A stretch of 64,000 nt of DNA, taken from NCBI GenBank assembly GCA_963682055.1, contig OY821746.1, forward strand, positions 23,812,481 to 23,876,480, read 5' to 3'. The notes beneath the pieces are model-generated. The model was given only the letters and a program-made list of their open reading frames with translations, had not been told where the DNA came from and searched no databases. Source of the DNA: Primula veris (Eukaryota > Streptophyta > Magnoliopsida > Ericales > Primulaceae). Every line of letters begins with the position of its first letter. Within the stretch, counting starts at the first letter, position 1. The translations under genes were made by a program, and so were the position numbers. Shown piece after piece: positions 19,386 to 32,766 of the stretch.

Positions 19386-21813
19386 GTTTTGTATCTACAT
19401 AATTGGGTTTTATTAGTTAATAATTTTTTTCAAGGTTTTAGTTTTTTTTTACACTGTTAAAACCTGCTATACCTATGTGTGCTCATTGTTCTTTTTCTTC
19501 TCTTTAAATTTTTCTGAATGGGTATTCAAGGGCTTGTTTTCTTTAAACTTAGCTTTTTTATTAGTTTTTTTTTATCCATTTATAAAGAATTTGAGATACA
19601 GTGTATATTGGTCAGCTAGATTAAGAATTAGTTTATATGATTCTACTTTAGTTTGTATCTATCTTGATGGGTTTTATTAGTTAATCTTGTTTTTTCAAGG
19701 TTTTACTTTTTTTTACAGTGTTAAAACCTGCTATACTTGTGTGTGCTCATTGTTCTTTTTCTTCTCTTTAATTTTTTTTCTGAATGGGCATTTAAGGGCT
19801 TGTTTTGCTTTAAGTTTAGCTTTTCTAACTGTTTTTATTTTTATTTTTCTTTATTGATTTTATGAGATGCAGTATATATTGGTCAGCTATATAAAGATTC
19901 TATTTAGTTTTGTATCTACATAATTGGATTTTATTAGTTAATATTTTTTTTCAAGGTTTTAGTTTTTTTTTACACTGTTAAAATCTGCTATACTTGTGCG
20001 TGTGTTCATTGTTCTTTTCTTTTCTTTAATTTTTTCTGAATGGGCATTTAAGGGCTTGTTTTGCTTTAATCTTAGCTTTTTTTATCCACTTAATGAGATG
20101 CAGTGTATAATTATTTATATGATTTTACTTAGTTTGTATCTTCATGGGTTTTATTAGTTACTGTTTCTTTTCATGGTTTTAGTTTTTTTTAGGTGTTAAA
20201 ATCTGCTATACTTGTGTGTGTTCATTGTTCTTTTTCTTCTCTTTAATTTTTTTCTGAATGGCCGTTTAAGGGTTTGTTTTGCTTTAAGTTTAGATTTTTT
20301 ATTAGTTTTTTTATTCCCTTAATGAGATGCAGTGTGTATTGGTCAGCTAGATAAATAACTGTCTTTTATTTATTTATATGATTCTACTTTCATGGGTTTT
20401 ATTAATTACTCTTTTTTTTATTCAAGGTTTCAGTTTTTCTTTTTTGTGTTAAAATCTGATATACTTGTGTGTGCTCATTGTTCTTTTTCTTCTCTTTAAA
20501 TTTTTCTGAATGGGTATTTAAGGGCTTGTTTTCTTTAGGCTTAGTTTTTTTATTAGTTTTTTTTTATCCATTTATTAAGAATTTGAGATACAGTGTATAT
20601 TGGTCAGCTAGATTAAGAATTAGTTTATATGATTCTACTTTAGTTTGTATCTACCTTGATGGGTTTTATTAGTTAATCTTTTTTTTTCAAGGTTTTAGTT
20701 TTTTTTACACTGTTAAAATCTGCTATACTTGTGTGTGCTCATTGTTCTTTTTCTTCCCTTTAATTTTTTTCTGAATGGGCATTTAAGGGCTTGTTTTGCT
20801 TTAAGCTTAGCTTTTTTAACTGTTTGTATTTTTATTTTTCTTTATTGATTTTATGAGATTCAGTGTATATTGGTCAGCTATATAAAGATTCTATTTAGTT
20901 TTGTATCTACATAATTGGGTTTTATTAGTTAATATTTTTTTCTCAAGGTTTTAGTTTTTTTTACACTCTTAAAATCTGCTATACTTGTGTGTGCTCATTG
21001 TTCTTTTTCTTCTCTTTAATTTTTTTCTGAATGGCCGTTTAAGGGCTTGTTTTACTTTAAGCTTAGCTTTTCTAACTATTTTTATTTTTATTTTTCTTTA
21101 TTGACTTAATGAGATGCAGTGTATTATTGGTCAGCTAGATAAAGCTTCTCCTTAGTTTTGTATTTATTTGGGGTTTTATTAGTTACTCTTTTTTTATTCA
21201 AGATTTTAGTTTTTTTTACACTGTTAATATCTGCTATACCTGTGTGTGCTCATTGTTTTATTCTTCTGTTTAAATTTTTCTGAATGGGCATTTAAGGGCC
21301 TGTTTTGCTTTAAGCTTAACTTTTTTTAACTGGTTTTATTTTCTTTATTCACTTAATGAGATGCAGTGCATATTGGTCAGCTAGATAAAAGAACTGTTTT
21401 TTTTAATTTATTTATGTGATGACTGAAATAGCCAGAGCCTAGAACTATTGATCTTGTTCTATCCTTTTTCTCAAATGCAAACTAGACAACTTGTTTAATG
21501 TAATGTTGGTCTAACCGAAAACGTGACATTCAGATGAATGGGTTTGTTTTTGGATTGATTTTAAAATGATTTCTGAATGCCATTTGATTTTAGTTATGTG
21601 CAACCCTTAACATATTAAAAAAATTCTATCTTTACTTGTATTAAATTTCTGATTATAGTCTTTTAACTCCCCGCAAAATAACAAAAACTTTCTGCTTTTG
21701 GGAGAGGTTTATTGTTTGGAATTTTGGATGCATGCGTTATTCGAGTAATGTGTGCTGCAGTAATAATTTGTCTTATGTGACTACTTCAGAATTCAGTGAT
21801 TTGTTAAAAAGGA

Positions 21814-24800
21814 ATGGAAAGTAAAGGCTGCGATGAAGTTTTGTTTTCGGGAAGTGATGACACTACATGTCCGGAAGCAACTGTTGAGATAAAAATAAAG
21901 ACACTAGATTCACAGACTTACACTCTTCGAGTTGATAAATGCGTAAGTATTGCCATATATTTTCTTTTAATGTTCTTTTGTTTTGTTTTCTTCAATTGAA
22001 TGGAATCTGTATGTTTTATCTCTTTAGTATTTAGAGTTGCTATTGCATGTACCGACATTGAAAAGAGTTGGTTATTTTGTATTCCCTGAAGAATAAGCCA
22101 AAAAAAAGACAATGATGTCATGTAGGTCATTTGGAGTGTTGATCTCACTATCTCAGTAGTTATTGACCCATAGAGACTTTAACAGGGTTCATAGGTACAT
22201 ATTAAAAACATAAGTCCTTAGAAAACCTAATCACTTACTTGCTATCAATGATTATCTCGACAAAGTATCAGACCAAAGTCTGCTAAGCTTTCACATTGCT
22301 TGGTGTAATCATACAAGTTATTGAATTAAATAAAGACATTACTCATGAGATTCTAGAGGGGGTGAATGATTCAAATCCACTAAGAATTTTAAAGGGCACC
22401 AATTCATTGCTGTGGACAATTTAGAAAAGGGAATTCAGAGAATTTGGTTGAATTGTGGTACTTCTCACGGTCCGGAGAGGGTTGATAAATTCACAATTAC
22501 TAGCAAAATCCAGTTTGTGCTGCCAAAAACATTACAGAAGTTCATGCATTTTTCTTTCATCGTCAGGCACATCCCACTCTTGTTTAAAATCACCTTACGT
22601 GTTAATTGTTTAAGATTGCACCATGAAGCATTACTTTAGCAAAAACCAGAAGAGTGAGTGCTCAGTGCGTTTGACTTCTCTCTAGCGAAGCGTCTGTTCA
22701 CAAATGTTTGTCTTGTATTGTTTTTTAGCAATTATATTAATATTGCTGTTTGAGAGCTATAAGTACGACTTTTTACTCCCACTTCCCGTCCAAGAAACTA
22801 GTTTTGACTATTTGATATAAAACGAATACAGTGGGGAATTTCATTAACCGCCTGATTTAATTTATGCCGGTGCATATCTTGATAGTAACGATTAGACATA
22901 ACGCCGCAAGACACTGAACAAGAGAAAATTGCCTAAGTTTTTTTCCTGTTTTTTTTTTTAATTTGTTAGGATTGTCATGCAGGTGCCGGTGCCTGCATTA
23001 AAAGAGAAAATTGCTACTCTGACTGGTGTATTGTCTGAAGAGCAGCGGCTTATATGCCGCGGGAAAGTATTGAAGGATGACCAGCTCCTTTCCGCTTATC
23101 GTATCCTTTTCTATGCGCATATAACGAAGCTTGACATGTACCTTTTGTTTTCCCATAATTTTCTCTCCCACTATGTTGTTTGTGTTTTGGTTCAAGCCTT
23201 TTCTACATACACGTTTCTCTGCGTGCAGTTTTGTTTAATTATTTAGACACTTGACCACTTTGTTTTGAGGGAAAATATTGTTGTTATTTTTGTCTGAATT
23301 TGAGAAGATAGCCTCTTCTTAGTGTGTGTAGATTTCAGCACATAGTGCTCCCTGTTGCTAATATTTATTTTTCAATTCACCTTTTCTGCCTGGTAACTGC
23401 TGCTAAATGCTATCTCCTTCTCACATGGTTTCATCAATAACATGGTTTCATCAATAAAAAAAGACATTTTAGTAGAACAACCTTTTGCAAATGAAGTTTA
23501 TAAGTTTCGATTCTTTCAAGGAACTGGAAATATGTACATTTTACTTTGCACATATACTTATTTTATGTTATCTGCTTCGTTTTTTGAATGGTTTTGGTTG
23601 AACTAAAGAAGGTGAATGGAGTTTCTTTTTTCCTCCTTGTTTTGGAAAAAGTAATCTTTCATTTGCGGAATTGAATACTGAAGTCTATTATGCTAGAAGC
23701 ATCAGAATTTAGTAGTACTGCTGTATTTTGTCCAAATAGAGTCCTTAACAGACTATTATTTTAGATGTGGAAGATGGCCACACTCTGCATCTGGTTGTGA
23801 GACAACCAGTACACCCATCCTTGGATAACTTTGTTGATGATTCAGGTATAGGTGTTTTCTTTTTTACGGTATTTGTAGATTTTGTGCACTTCTAACAGTG
23901 TTCAGTTCAGCTGAATGTTTTGTATGTCTGCCTCCGATTCTGCTCACATTGATAGAGATGTATTAGACTTAAGTCATAACATTTTTACTTTCTAGTCGTA
24001 ATTCCTGAAAACTCTACGAGGTCTTAGGTGTCCTTATTCAGTCAGCTCTATGCGATCTTAGTGACATATGTAAAGTTACTTGGGTGTAGCATGTAATATG
24101 ATGACAAGATCAGAGATCTTTAGTTGTTATTAAAGTGGTCTATTGATTCTCAAGATCCTTAGTCGTTTTAATTTGCTAAATCATAGAACAAGTAGTTTCT
24201 AAAGAGCCAGTTAACTTATTACGTGTCTAGTCTTTTCTATGTACGAGTACTGCTATTAATGTTCCACATTCCATTGCTTACTTCATCCAGCAATATTTAA
24301 CGGCAATGTGGCTTTTCAACTTGTTAGTACATAGTTGGGAGATTATTCCTTACTCTTATGTTCAAAAGTTTTTCCGAGCATGTGCTCGATTGCATTAATT
24401 ATCACTTTCTCCTTAAATTATAGTGTTAATGCTAAGAAAACTACTTGTGTCAATCTCCTCTTGATCTCCTCAAATTAACATTCCCTAGCTCTTACACCTT
24501 AAATAAAGCGAAACCATGTCTCTCCCTCAAAAAGAAAATACTATGTTTTTCCTTCATCTCCTTCAACTCTCACGTTGCAAACTTGCAGCAATACTTTCTC
24601 TACTTCAAAATAGTTAAATACTATAAATAGGGAGGATGTTCGAGAGATCGAGTTATTGTGTAATAGGTAAATGAATGTTGAAAACCAATAAAGTTTCATT
24701 TTCGCCTCATATTGAAGAAAATTTTAAACGGATTGATGCGGGTGCTAACGTGGCCATTACTTTGCAACTTGCGTTAATTTTTATTTGTTTTTTGGATGAG

Positions 24801-27800
24801 TTGTGACAACTTTTCTCTGCTTGACGACGTGTTGTAGATCATCCGAGGTAACCAATGTGCCACCAAGCAGGTGGGGTTCATGGGTGCTTATGATGAGCTA
24901 CACATAAATCATATATTATTAGCAAGGGAATGAGAATGAAAAACGTAATTGTTTATTTGTTCCCCCTCAATAAGCTATGGGGAACTTCTATTCATCTCAC
25001 ACTTGTTTCTTTGTATGTTGGATGTTTCTTCACGATGTGGTTTTTGTAATATCCTCTGGGTGCTTTTTCTGCTTAGTTTTTTTATTTTTTAAGTTATCAG
25101 CTAAAATTCCACATCACTATCTGACCACGAGGATTATTCATTTTAGGAAATGATCCAGCGTCAATTTCTGGTCATCGTGTAAATCAGTCAGGCCTCAGTG
25201 TAGTTTTTGAAACATTTAATATAGCTGAATCGGGTGATGGAGTCAGTCCGGATCTTAATCGGGTTAGCACATTATTGATCTCAGAAATTTATGGTTTGCT
25301 TAATATTGGTGGTTACTGGCTATATAATAACTATCTCCTTTGTGATTCTTTAATAGATTATCTCTGCTGTACTTGGTTCATTCGGAGCAACGAATATTGG
25401 GAATAGCAGTGAAGGGGCTGATCTTAGTGTAAGTTTGTTAGTATAAAAGATCTTAATTGTAGTTTTGGGATTATTTGGTCAAATCAGTTCTAAGTATGTC
25501 AACGTGCTGGGTTGAGCTTGATTCCGCTAGGCCATGTCTCTCTAAAATGCGCCAGTTCAGCTCTAAATCAATCAAATTGGGTTTGGGCCAAGATCAAAAT
25601 GGATTTCCAAAACTGTTTTCCTTCTTTCAATGTAAAAATGTGTGAATGAGCCAAACAGGGACTTTTCTTAATTGTCTTAATAAAGGATATTCGGAACTAA
25701 GGCCCAACATGGTTTGTTTACGAAATTAATAAGGCTCGAGCCAAGTTCGAAATGGATATCTCTGTATATCGTTGGCTTCTCACGAAGGGAATGTTTGTTT
25801 ATACGTACTTCTGAGAGTGACTATTATTGGTTTTTTAAATGGGAGAAAACTCATCAGTCATCACAGTGGACTCCCATTGCTTTGTCAATGACTCAATGTT
25901 GTTCATGTACGACTGCAGTATCTGATGTTCTGATATTACACCCATTTTTTATCCTTTGGATTTTAGGACGTTGCTTCGGAAGTGTCCCTGAGATCCACCA
26001 TAGGTGGCTTAGGAGATCGTGGGCAACAAACTGAACAAATAGCTGGTCAATCTAATCCTGAAACTGGTGGCGGTGCATCAGCTTCTCCATTGGATCATCT
26101 GCAGTTGCCTGTAATATTCAAGTTGCTTGTTTAGTTGTCCAGAATTTTTTGATTTATTTTTATCTTTTGGAGCGATACCATGTTTTTGAGAAAAGGTCGT
26201 GCTTTAAGAAAATATGATAAAGTAAAACAACTATTTATTCTTGATCTCTCCTGTCTTATGCTTAATACAGAACTATAACATGGGCTCTTGGTGTTTGGCA
26301 GGTAATTCCTGATTCCTTGGCGACGCTTTCCCAGTATTTGACTCGCATGAGGAATGAATTTCATGCAAATGGTGACGTTTTTTTTCTTTTCAAATTTTGA
26401 TGGGCGTGCTCGTCCTCTCCAATGATCTGACTATCTGTTTTGGACTTTCCAGTGACAGACTCGGTAAGTAGTTCTCACGGTGTTGAGAGTTTTATGGGTC
26501 ACGGACAAGATGATGGCGCTGCAAGTTCAACTTCGGGAGGGTTACCTACACCAGCATCCTTGGCAGATATTTTACTGTGTACGAGACAGTTGCTGATGAA
26601 CCAGTCAGCAGAGTCATTGTCTGTAAGCCCAGCACATTTCTTTATTGTAGTTAGGTTCTACAACGTTTTGCAATTGGAAGGTTTATTTACCAGTGAGTAC
26701 TGGACATGGGATTTTTGATAGAAAGGATGCTTGACTCCTTTGTTTTTCCACTTGCCTAAAACATTTTTTCGAGTTCTGAGTAAACTTTTATAATGGGAAG
26801 AGAGGGGGACGAAATTGCAGATCTACGCATGCCTTGTTTAGTAAGGCTTGCTTGCCTGTTAACTTCCCATTCATGAGTTTGTGTACTCCTTTACCCTCTT
26901 TCTTTTAGGCCTTAATTTTTTTGGGTCTCTTTCTTACTCTAAACTCAAGCAGGATTATTAGCTAGGTAGAAATTTTGAAACAATTTTCCATCTGCTTGTG
27001 GATATTTTATGGAGCTATTATAGCTCAGTGGAATTCCTTTTGCATTTGTAAAATCATATAATACAGGTAAGCTTTGAGAAGTTATGCTTGTTAAATGGAA
27101 CCGTGTTGATTCCTTTTTTTTTTTTTTTGTGTGGACGTTTGCTCTATTAATATTTTATTACTGATTAACATGAGCTGTAATTCTAATTTTAGTTGCTTAG
27201 TTAGTTATTTGACTTATTTTAGTTCCACATTGCAGCTATTAGCGAGACAACTGGTGGATCAAAGAAATGTTAGTGATGATACGGTTAGGATGGCCACTCA
27301 GTCTAGTGCTATGAGATCTGGAGTCCTTATGCAACGTTTAGGTGCTCTGCTACTGGAGCTAGGCCGCACCACCACGGCATTGAGAATGGGACAAACTGCA
27401 GTGTGTTTGATTTATCCTCTACTGTTTGACCTTAAATTTGCTTCAATATTTGATTTTAAACTATATGGTTAAAGTCCGGTATACATCTGTTTTTACGTTT
27501 GTGGTATGGAAATACCAACTTTGATTTAATTCTTCTTCAGACTGAAGCTGTGATGAATGCTGGCCCGGCTGTGTTTATATCCACATCTGGCCCCAATCCT
27601 ATTATGGTTCAGGTACTTTTCTTTCCTTTTGGTTAAAACAGATTACACTTGTAATTTTTATTTTTAATCTCACTGAATCTAAAACACTCGCAGCCACTTC
27701 AGTTTCAAACTGGGCCTAGCTTTGGTGCCATTCCTACAGGAACTGGACAGACTGGCTCTGGGCTGTTTGAAGATTCTGTTGGTTCTGGTTTTGTTCCAAG

Positions 27801-30800
27801 AAATATCGATATCAGAATAAGCTCAGGTTCCTTCTGTTTTCGCGTACTGTTGTTTGGTATTTGCATTAGGCTATCGTTTACATTTCTTTTCATGTTTTAT
27901 AAAAAGAAATACTGGTCTTATAGTTAAGATTCCCACACTATTTCTTTAAAAAAAAAAAAACACCACCACCGCTGTTTGAAAGTAAAAGACACTTGTAAAG
28001 CAGAGTTTTTTCAAAAGTTTCACAGTTTTCAGTCCTGAAATCAGTAATATGAGGAAAAGAGAACATTAATTAGACATTCTGGAACATGGAAAACAGACTC
28101 TGTAACAAACCGAAGGTCGACTCGTTATTTAAATAGGAAGAAATTAGTAGTAAATGTATAACAACCATTTTTGAATACAAATGTAAATCCAACAGCCTCA
28201 AGGGAAGGCTCTAAGTCACTTGTACTTGCACACCGTAATCTTGTGGGGATGAGTCATGAAAACTTTAAGTCGTATACCCATAACACAGCATAATATAGAA
28301 ACAATACAAAATAAATAGTCAAATAGCACAATCAGTATTTTCAAAAAAGCTCAAATATGTCCATACAAAAATAGGATCAAGTGATCAAGTATGCCCTAAT
28401 GTTATTTGTCTCAAGCATAGCTATTTATATCATAACTGCTGCAGGAAACCTAATAACAATTGCCGAGCGTGATCCACTTGGAATCTCATATACGTTTGGT
28501 TATAAACAAAAGCAATTCATGCTAAACAACAATGATATGTGAATATCAGGATCCAATGAGTACTAATATTGATTGGAGTTCAAAATTATACAACTTAAAC
28601 TGGCCACACAGGGTGTATATTATGGATAACCGTATATGTGTCAACACCAAGCTAGGCTTAGTCATGGGTAAATTACTTCTCAGACTAATACTAAACCATG
28701 CCACTTATTTTTCATAACCAACAATGAACCAACTCTAACTCAATCACATTTTCTATTTCTCAATAACTCATTGTTGTATTTATTAATACCAGACATGGTT
28801 TCAAACTAATGTCTGAACGGGTTTCAATTTGAATATGGTTTCTAGGTCCATTGACGACTTCTTCAACTCCTACAGCTACCCGGCCTCACGGACAACGCAA
28901 CCTATCATCTCCTGAAATTCCCTTATCCACCTCTGACGCAGCAGTATTACCTGCTTCTGGTAGGCGCGCTTCTTCTAATACGGCTCGTGTTTCAATGGGC
29001 TTACTGTATCCGGTTACAGCTAGAATCCGACGTGTGTCTAGAGCTAGAGGTGCACGTAATTCTACTTCTACAGTCTCACAAGACGGCCCTGGGCCTGTTC
29101 AAGAAGATGGTAATCCTAGAATCCTTCTCCGTCTTTTCTCAGAAGTTAACAGAGTTGATGTTAAGAATTATTTTAAAGTCTGAGTGGTAAGTTATAGATC
29201 TCTTTGTTTTAGCTAATGTATCTGCTGGAGAGGGAGCACAAAATGTTCAAGGTTCTTCTCAAGGTATTAGCAGTGGCTTGGATCAGTTGCTAAGGTCGGT
29301 ATTTCCTGACGAGCATACCCATACAAGTGATGTTACTTCTGCTACAAATGACTCAAGAACAAATCAAGGTGCAACTCCTCAGGAGTCTGCAGAGATTATT
29401 GAAGGTGGTGATTTGTTCTCTCATTTATTGCAGCAAGTCATGCCTATATTATCTGAAAACTCAGAAGGTGGTTCAGCAGCAGGAAGAGAAGATGTGGTGG
29501 AGAATAGAGATATGCAAACATCTTCCACACAAGTAATGCGTTTTTCACTATTTTAAAGATTGATAGGTACTATTGCTTTTTCAGTTTGTAGGATAACTTG
29601 AGAAGCACGATATAGAATTCTTATGACATTTGCCTTTTATGTAGGGTCATGAAAACATAGCCAGAGGGACTAGGTCACGCAGACATGGAAACCCACCATC
29701 CCCGCCAAGTTCCAAACGCCAGAGGGTAATTTGCTTCTTTATTCTTACTAAAAATAGTTTGGAGTTTTTTTCCATGGCTTCTTTTCCTTCTTATATTGCT
29801 CATCCACTTGCCTACATTCGTGTGCCATGTTTGAAACGAGGATTTATTAGATGCACATGTAATCTAAAGAAAACTTATTACGAAAAAAAATCATAGTCAC
29901 GGGAACATATGCGTGACAAGCAGTAACACCAGACATTAGTGCCTCTCTGGAACATGTATATGGGGGGAGTAAGACACCTAATCGTGACATGTAATATAGA
30001 GATTTTTTTTTCCAATTTCCCACTATATTGATACTTGGAACCAGAGTGTTACTGCGAAACCCTCATGTTAAGGAGGTTAGGCACGAGAGGGATTAGAATA
30101 TTGTTTTGACATGGATTTCCAATTTCATTGATCAATGGTGACCTATAGGTCTTATAAAGTAATCAAAAAAATGTGTAACAGTGACCATGCTGTGTTTGTA
30201 TGTGCTTTCAAGTTGGTTTTGCTGATAGAAGGGGTTTTTGATAAGACTGATAAGAAAGGAAAGTTGAGAACCATGGTACAATCAGTCAACCCAGTTCTTG
30301 CTAATCGACATGAGGATGTCTAGGTTTTGGTTCCAAAATTGTTGTTTAACTTTCTTGATTAGATGATATCAACTTCCTCAGTGTTTAATTTTAATTTTAA
30401 TTTTTAAAATATCCTCATTGTTTGAATAATGTTATACAAAAATAACTATTAGAGAAAAAATTATGGAGAAAAAATATAGTGCATGATAAAATTCACCTGG
30501 GAGTAGGGTTTTTTTTCCTATGTTACTTGCTAACTTTCGGCCAAAGATGGAACTAGGTAAGACTTAACTGATAAAGGCATATATATATATATATATAGGC
30601 TGAGGAATTCTGCTATACACATACATCTGTGTTCCTTGCTAACTATCAGCTGGTCGATCTCATTTTGGAATTATCATGAAAGTAGTATCTGTTTGATCCT
30701 TGGAACAAAAGTTGAGAATTTTGTCAAAATACGAGAAATTTAACCTGGAAACCAGTGACACGGACTAAATCAGTTGTTAATTATTGTTGTATTTTTCTAA

Positions 30801-30836
30801 AAGCGCTTAATCTTTTGTCCATTATTTCAGCGGTAG
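21814..30836 (+). CDS. Ubiquitin-like-domain protein of the CIP73/BAG6-N type
   Basis: Exons: 21814-21942, 22983-23100, 23765-23845, 25147-25262, 25357-25428, 25967-26110, 26302-26371, 26453-26622, 27236-27400, 27541-27612, 27694-27826, 28846-29109, 29213-29532, 29645-29725; phases agree throughout, giving 645 residues. A proposed last exon at 30831 adds only one Arg codon and a TAG. Residues ~24-97 form a ubiquitin-like fold (VEIKIKTLDSQTYTL, GVLSEEQRLICRGKVLKDDQ, HVEDGHTLHLVVRQ). The middle has a conserved helical part (SLATLSQYLTRMRNEF; ADILLCTRQLLMNQSAESLS; GALLLELGRTTTALRMGQT; NAGPAVFISTSGPNPIMVQ). The C-terminus is Ser/Pro-rich and basic (RSRRHG, SSKRQR), a possible nuclear signal. Homologues include Lotus CIP73, a partner of the kinase CCaMK, and the N-terminal part of animal BAG6/Scythe. 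The role outside legumes is poorly known. The assignment is firm; the last exon is not. Confidence 0.88.
24430..24745 (+). other. LTR-like promoter segment in intron 3
   Basis: Within the 1.3-kb third coding intron, a TATA-like CTATAAATAGGG (24621) is followed about 70 bases later by an AATAAAG signal, the spacing expected of an LTR R region. Clear TG/CA ends and a target duplication were not found. A solo LTR is possible, not shown. Confidence 0.25.
27827..28845 (+). other. Long intron with no recognised element
   Basis: An intron of about 1 kb in the ubiquitin-like-domain gene. It contains an A run near 27947 and no open frame or repeat that I recognise. Confidence 0.5.
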
Positions 30837-31160
30837 TAACCATCTTGAAACTCGCATTGGTAAGTTAGAAGACGTAAAGTTGCTACAAGACTTCTTTCAA
30901 GGGCTGTTGAGATATTTTATGCTGGGGATATCGAATATTACAGGAGGTGCTATTCATTTGGCTCATAAAGCAGATATGATAGTGGAAAAGACTGGTAGAA
31001 AATACAAAACACAGGAAAAAGTGTTCTCAGTGTGTTATTCCCTGAGCGGACGGAGAGGCTTTTTCAGGATTTGAGTGCTTGATTGGTTACTTTTGCGTAT
31101 AGATGATCTATGTGCATTGTGATTTTATAGACATCAGCTTTGTATTCTGTCTTGGTAATT
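30837..31160 (+). other. Probable 3' UTR of the ubiquitin-like-domain gene
   Basis: Sequence after the proposed TAG is less AT-rich than the intergenic DNA further on and has no competing gene. The polyadenylation site is not determined. Confidence 0.35.
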
Positions 31161-31679
31161 TTTTTTCTAGTGAGTATCCACCTCTTTAGCCAAAGCTCCT
31201 TGATTTCCTTCCCCTTGGTGCTGGTGCGTTTGTCTTTTGTTGCGAAAGAGGCACGGAAAAGAATATTTCTGATTTTAAGACTAAAAACAAATCTAAGCAC
31301 AAATATAAAACGAGTACTTTCCTTCTCTGTTGACCTTATATGATAACCACATATAAAAATATGGAAAAAAAGTAACTTGTTTTTTTAGCGTTTTCTTATT
31401 TATTTATCAATAATTATTACTATTATCAGGATAAAAAAAAATCTTTCTTTTTGGTTTTTTATGAGTTTTTAGTAATGTTCATTAGATGCACAAAAAGTAA
31501 CACTTACGAAACTTTATTCTCATTAGATTACTCACATAATTTGTATCCCCTTAGCCGGTATATAAAAGTTAGTAATTTTTATACGTGAACTGGATCTTAA
31601 GAGTAACTTGTAACTAACAAGTGTTTAATACCATGTAAAAGAGTAACATTTATAAACCAACTTGTTACGTGAAGAAGAT

Positions 31680-31880
31680 TAAGCATAATTTATAGGCTTG
31701 GAAAATAACTCGAAATCCAATGAATATCCAAACCAGTCCCGAACCTCCCCAAACAATCCTGTCCTGGAACAGTCCCAACCTGAAACATCAGGTACTATCT
31801 TGACTCGACTACTATCGAGTTTGGGATCGGGTATAACTTTCAATATTTGAGTACCCAAACCCAACTCGAAACAATAAAAT
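31680..31880. repeat. Dispersed repeat (CCCAACTCGAAA / GGGTA type)
   Basis: Contains several complementary pieces of a CCCGA/TCGGG/GGGTACCC type (for example GAGTACCCAAACCCAACTCG and TCGAGTTTGGGATCGGGTA). A segment of the same style is at 35145-35300 (ATCGGGTATCCC, GGGTCAGGATCGGGAG). It looks like a degenerate inverted-repeat element; the family is unknown. Confidence 0.35.
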
Positions 31881-31969
31881 TAAAAAATAATTTTTATTTT
31901 TTATTTTTTGTCACATCATGCAACTACCATTTATTTGAATGTGAAATACTTGCGTTAAGTTAAAGCAAA

Positions 31970-32766
31970 ACATCCAGAAAAATGTTTATTGTACTAATTA
32001 CTACTCTTTTTGTCCTTAAATAAATATTTTTTCTACTGGGTTTTCTTTAGCAATGTTTTTAACGAGACACATTCCCGATACCTCAGTGAGGATTGCCGAA
32101 ATCGGGAAGAGTATCCAGTCGTATACTTTTAACCATCGTGCACTCTTTTTCCTTCGATCAGAGGTTTTTCTCATTTGGTTTACTCTGACAATGTTTTGAC
32201 GAGTTACTTCTCATATGCTTAGTTCACCCCGTTATTGTAATGACTATCGTGTACTCTTTTGTCATTCGATCAAAGTTTTTCCCATAAAAATTTTTTTGGC
32301 AAGTTTTTGACGAGTCACCGGTTTCATAATCAGTTACACACACCCATAGTTATCATTCGACAACACCATTTTTCTCTTAATAGTTGGTTTTGTTCCACAT
32401 TGGGTTTTCGAACTTATGGTTCTTATGTGTTGGCATTTTCAAATGGATATCTACTTGACTTATCTACCATGCGCGCTACATGAATACGAATGACTCAAGA
32501 AAGAGACGTACATCTAATGGAGAGTGTTGTAGTATATTGTGGATGTGTTAGAACTACTACTACACTTAGGATTCCGATAGTGTTTGTATCTATTGATTCG
32601 TAGTTATAATTTGTAGCAGACTTATTTAGTTATTCAACCTCTGCTTATATAAAGAGCTTGAGTTTTTCATTGTATGTAACCGATTAATACATTAATGAGA
32701 TCTGTTTGACTATTTCTCTCTCTACTTCTCTCTCCATGACATTTAGTTAATAGTCCACTTACAACA
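31970..32766 (+). mobile_element. 5'-truncated copia fragment: 3' UTR plus LTR
   Basis: The first ~550 bases match the 3' region of the copia element at 8.9-15.4 kb: ACTCTTTTTGTCCTTA, a CTACTGGGTTTTCTTTAGCAA-like segment, AACGAGACACATTCCC and TCCTTCGATCAGAGG. They end with GGAGAG, then an LTR at 32525-32766 (TGTTGTAGTATATTG to CTTACAACA). This LTR contains TATATAAAGAG and differs from the first element's LTR, so it is a different subfamily. Everything upstream (gag, pol, left LTR) is missing. Confidence 0.75.

Larger units (their letters stand above)
17355..21420 (+). repeat. ~255-bp tandem array, 11 units, in a 5' UTR intron
   Basis: The landmark CTGAATGGGCATTTAAGGGC (or a one- to three-base variant) occurs near 17561, 17820, 18085, 19514, 19780, 20035, 20255, 20506, 20770, 21028 and 21280. 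After removing the inserted LTR element, spacings are 220-266 bases, mostly 250-265. Each unit also has GTTAAAATCTGCTATACTTG, TTTAAGCTTAGCTTTT and GATGCAGTGTATATTGGTCA. The units near 17820, 19514 and 20506 share a variant (ATCCATTTATAAAGAATTTG or close to it) followed by the same neighbour type, a sign of two-unit higher-order duplication. Short open frames in these three units are repeat artefacts. Confidence 0.9.

Noticed and set aside
17777..20672. Three near-identical open frames of ~67 residues (17777, 19477, 20469; MCSLFFFFSLNFSEW...)
   Set aside because: They are the same variant of the ~255-bp tandem unit in an intron; Phe-rich translation of T-rich repeat, no family resemblance.
30135..31300. 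Further coding exons of the ubiquitin-like-domain gene in frames at 30135-30323 and 30880-31074
   Set aside because: No splice-phase match to exon 14 and no similarity to the family C-terminus; treated as intron and 3' UTR.
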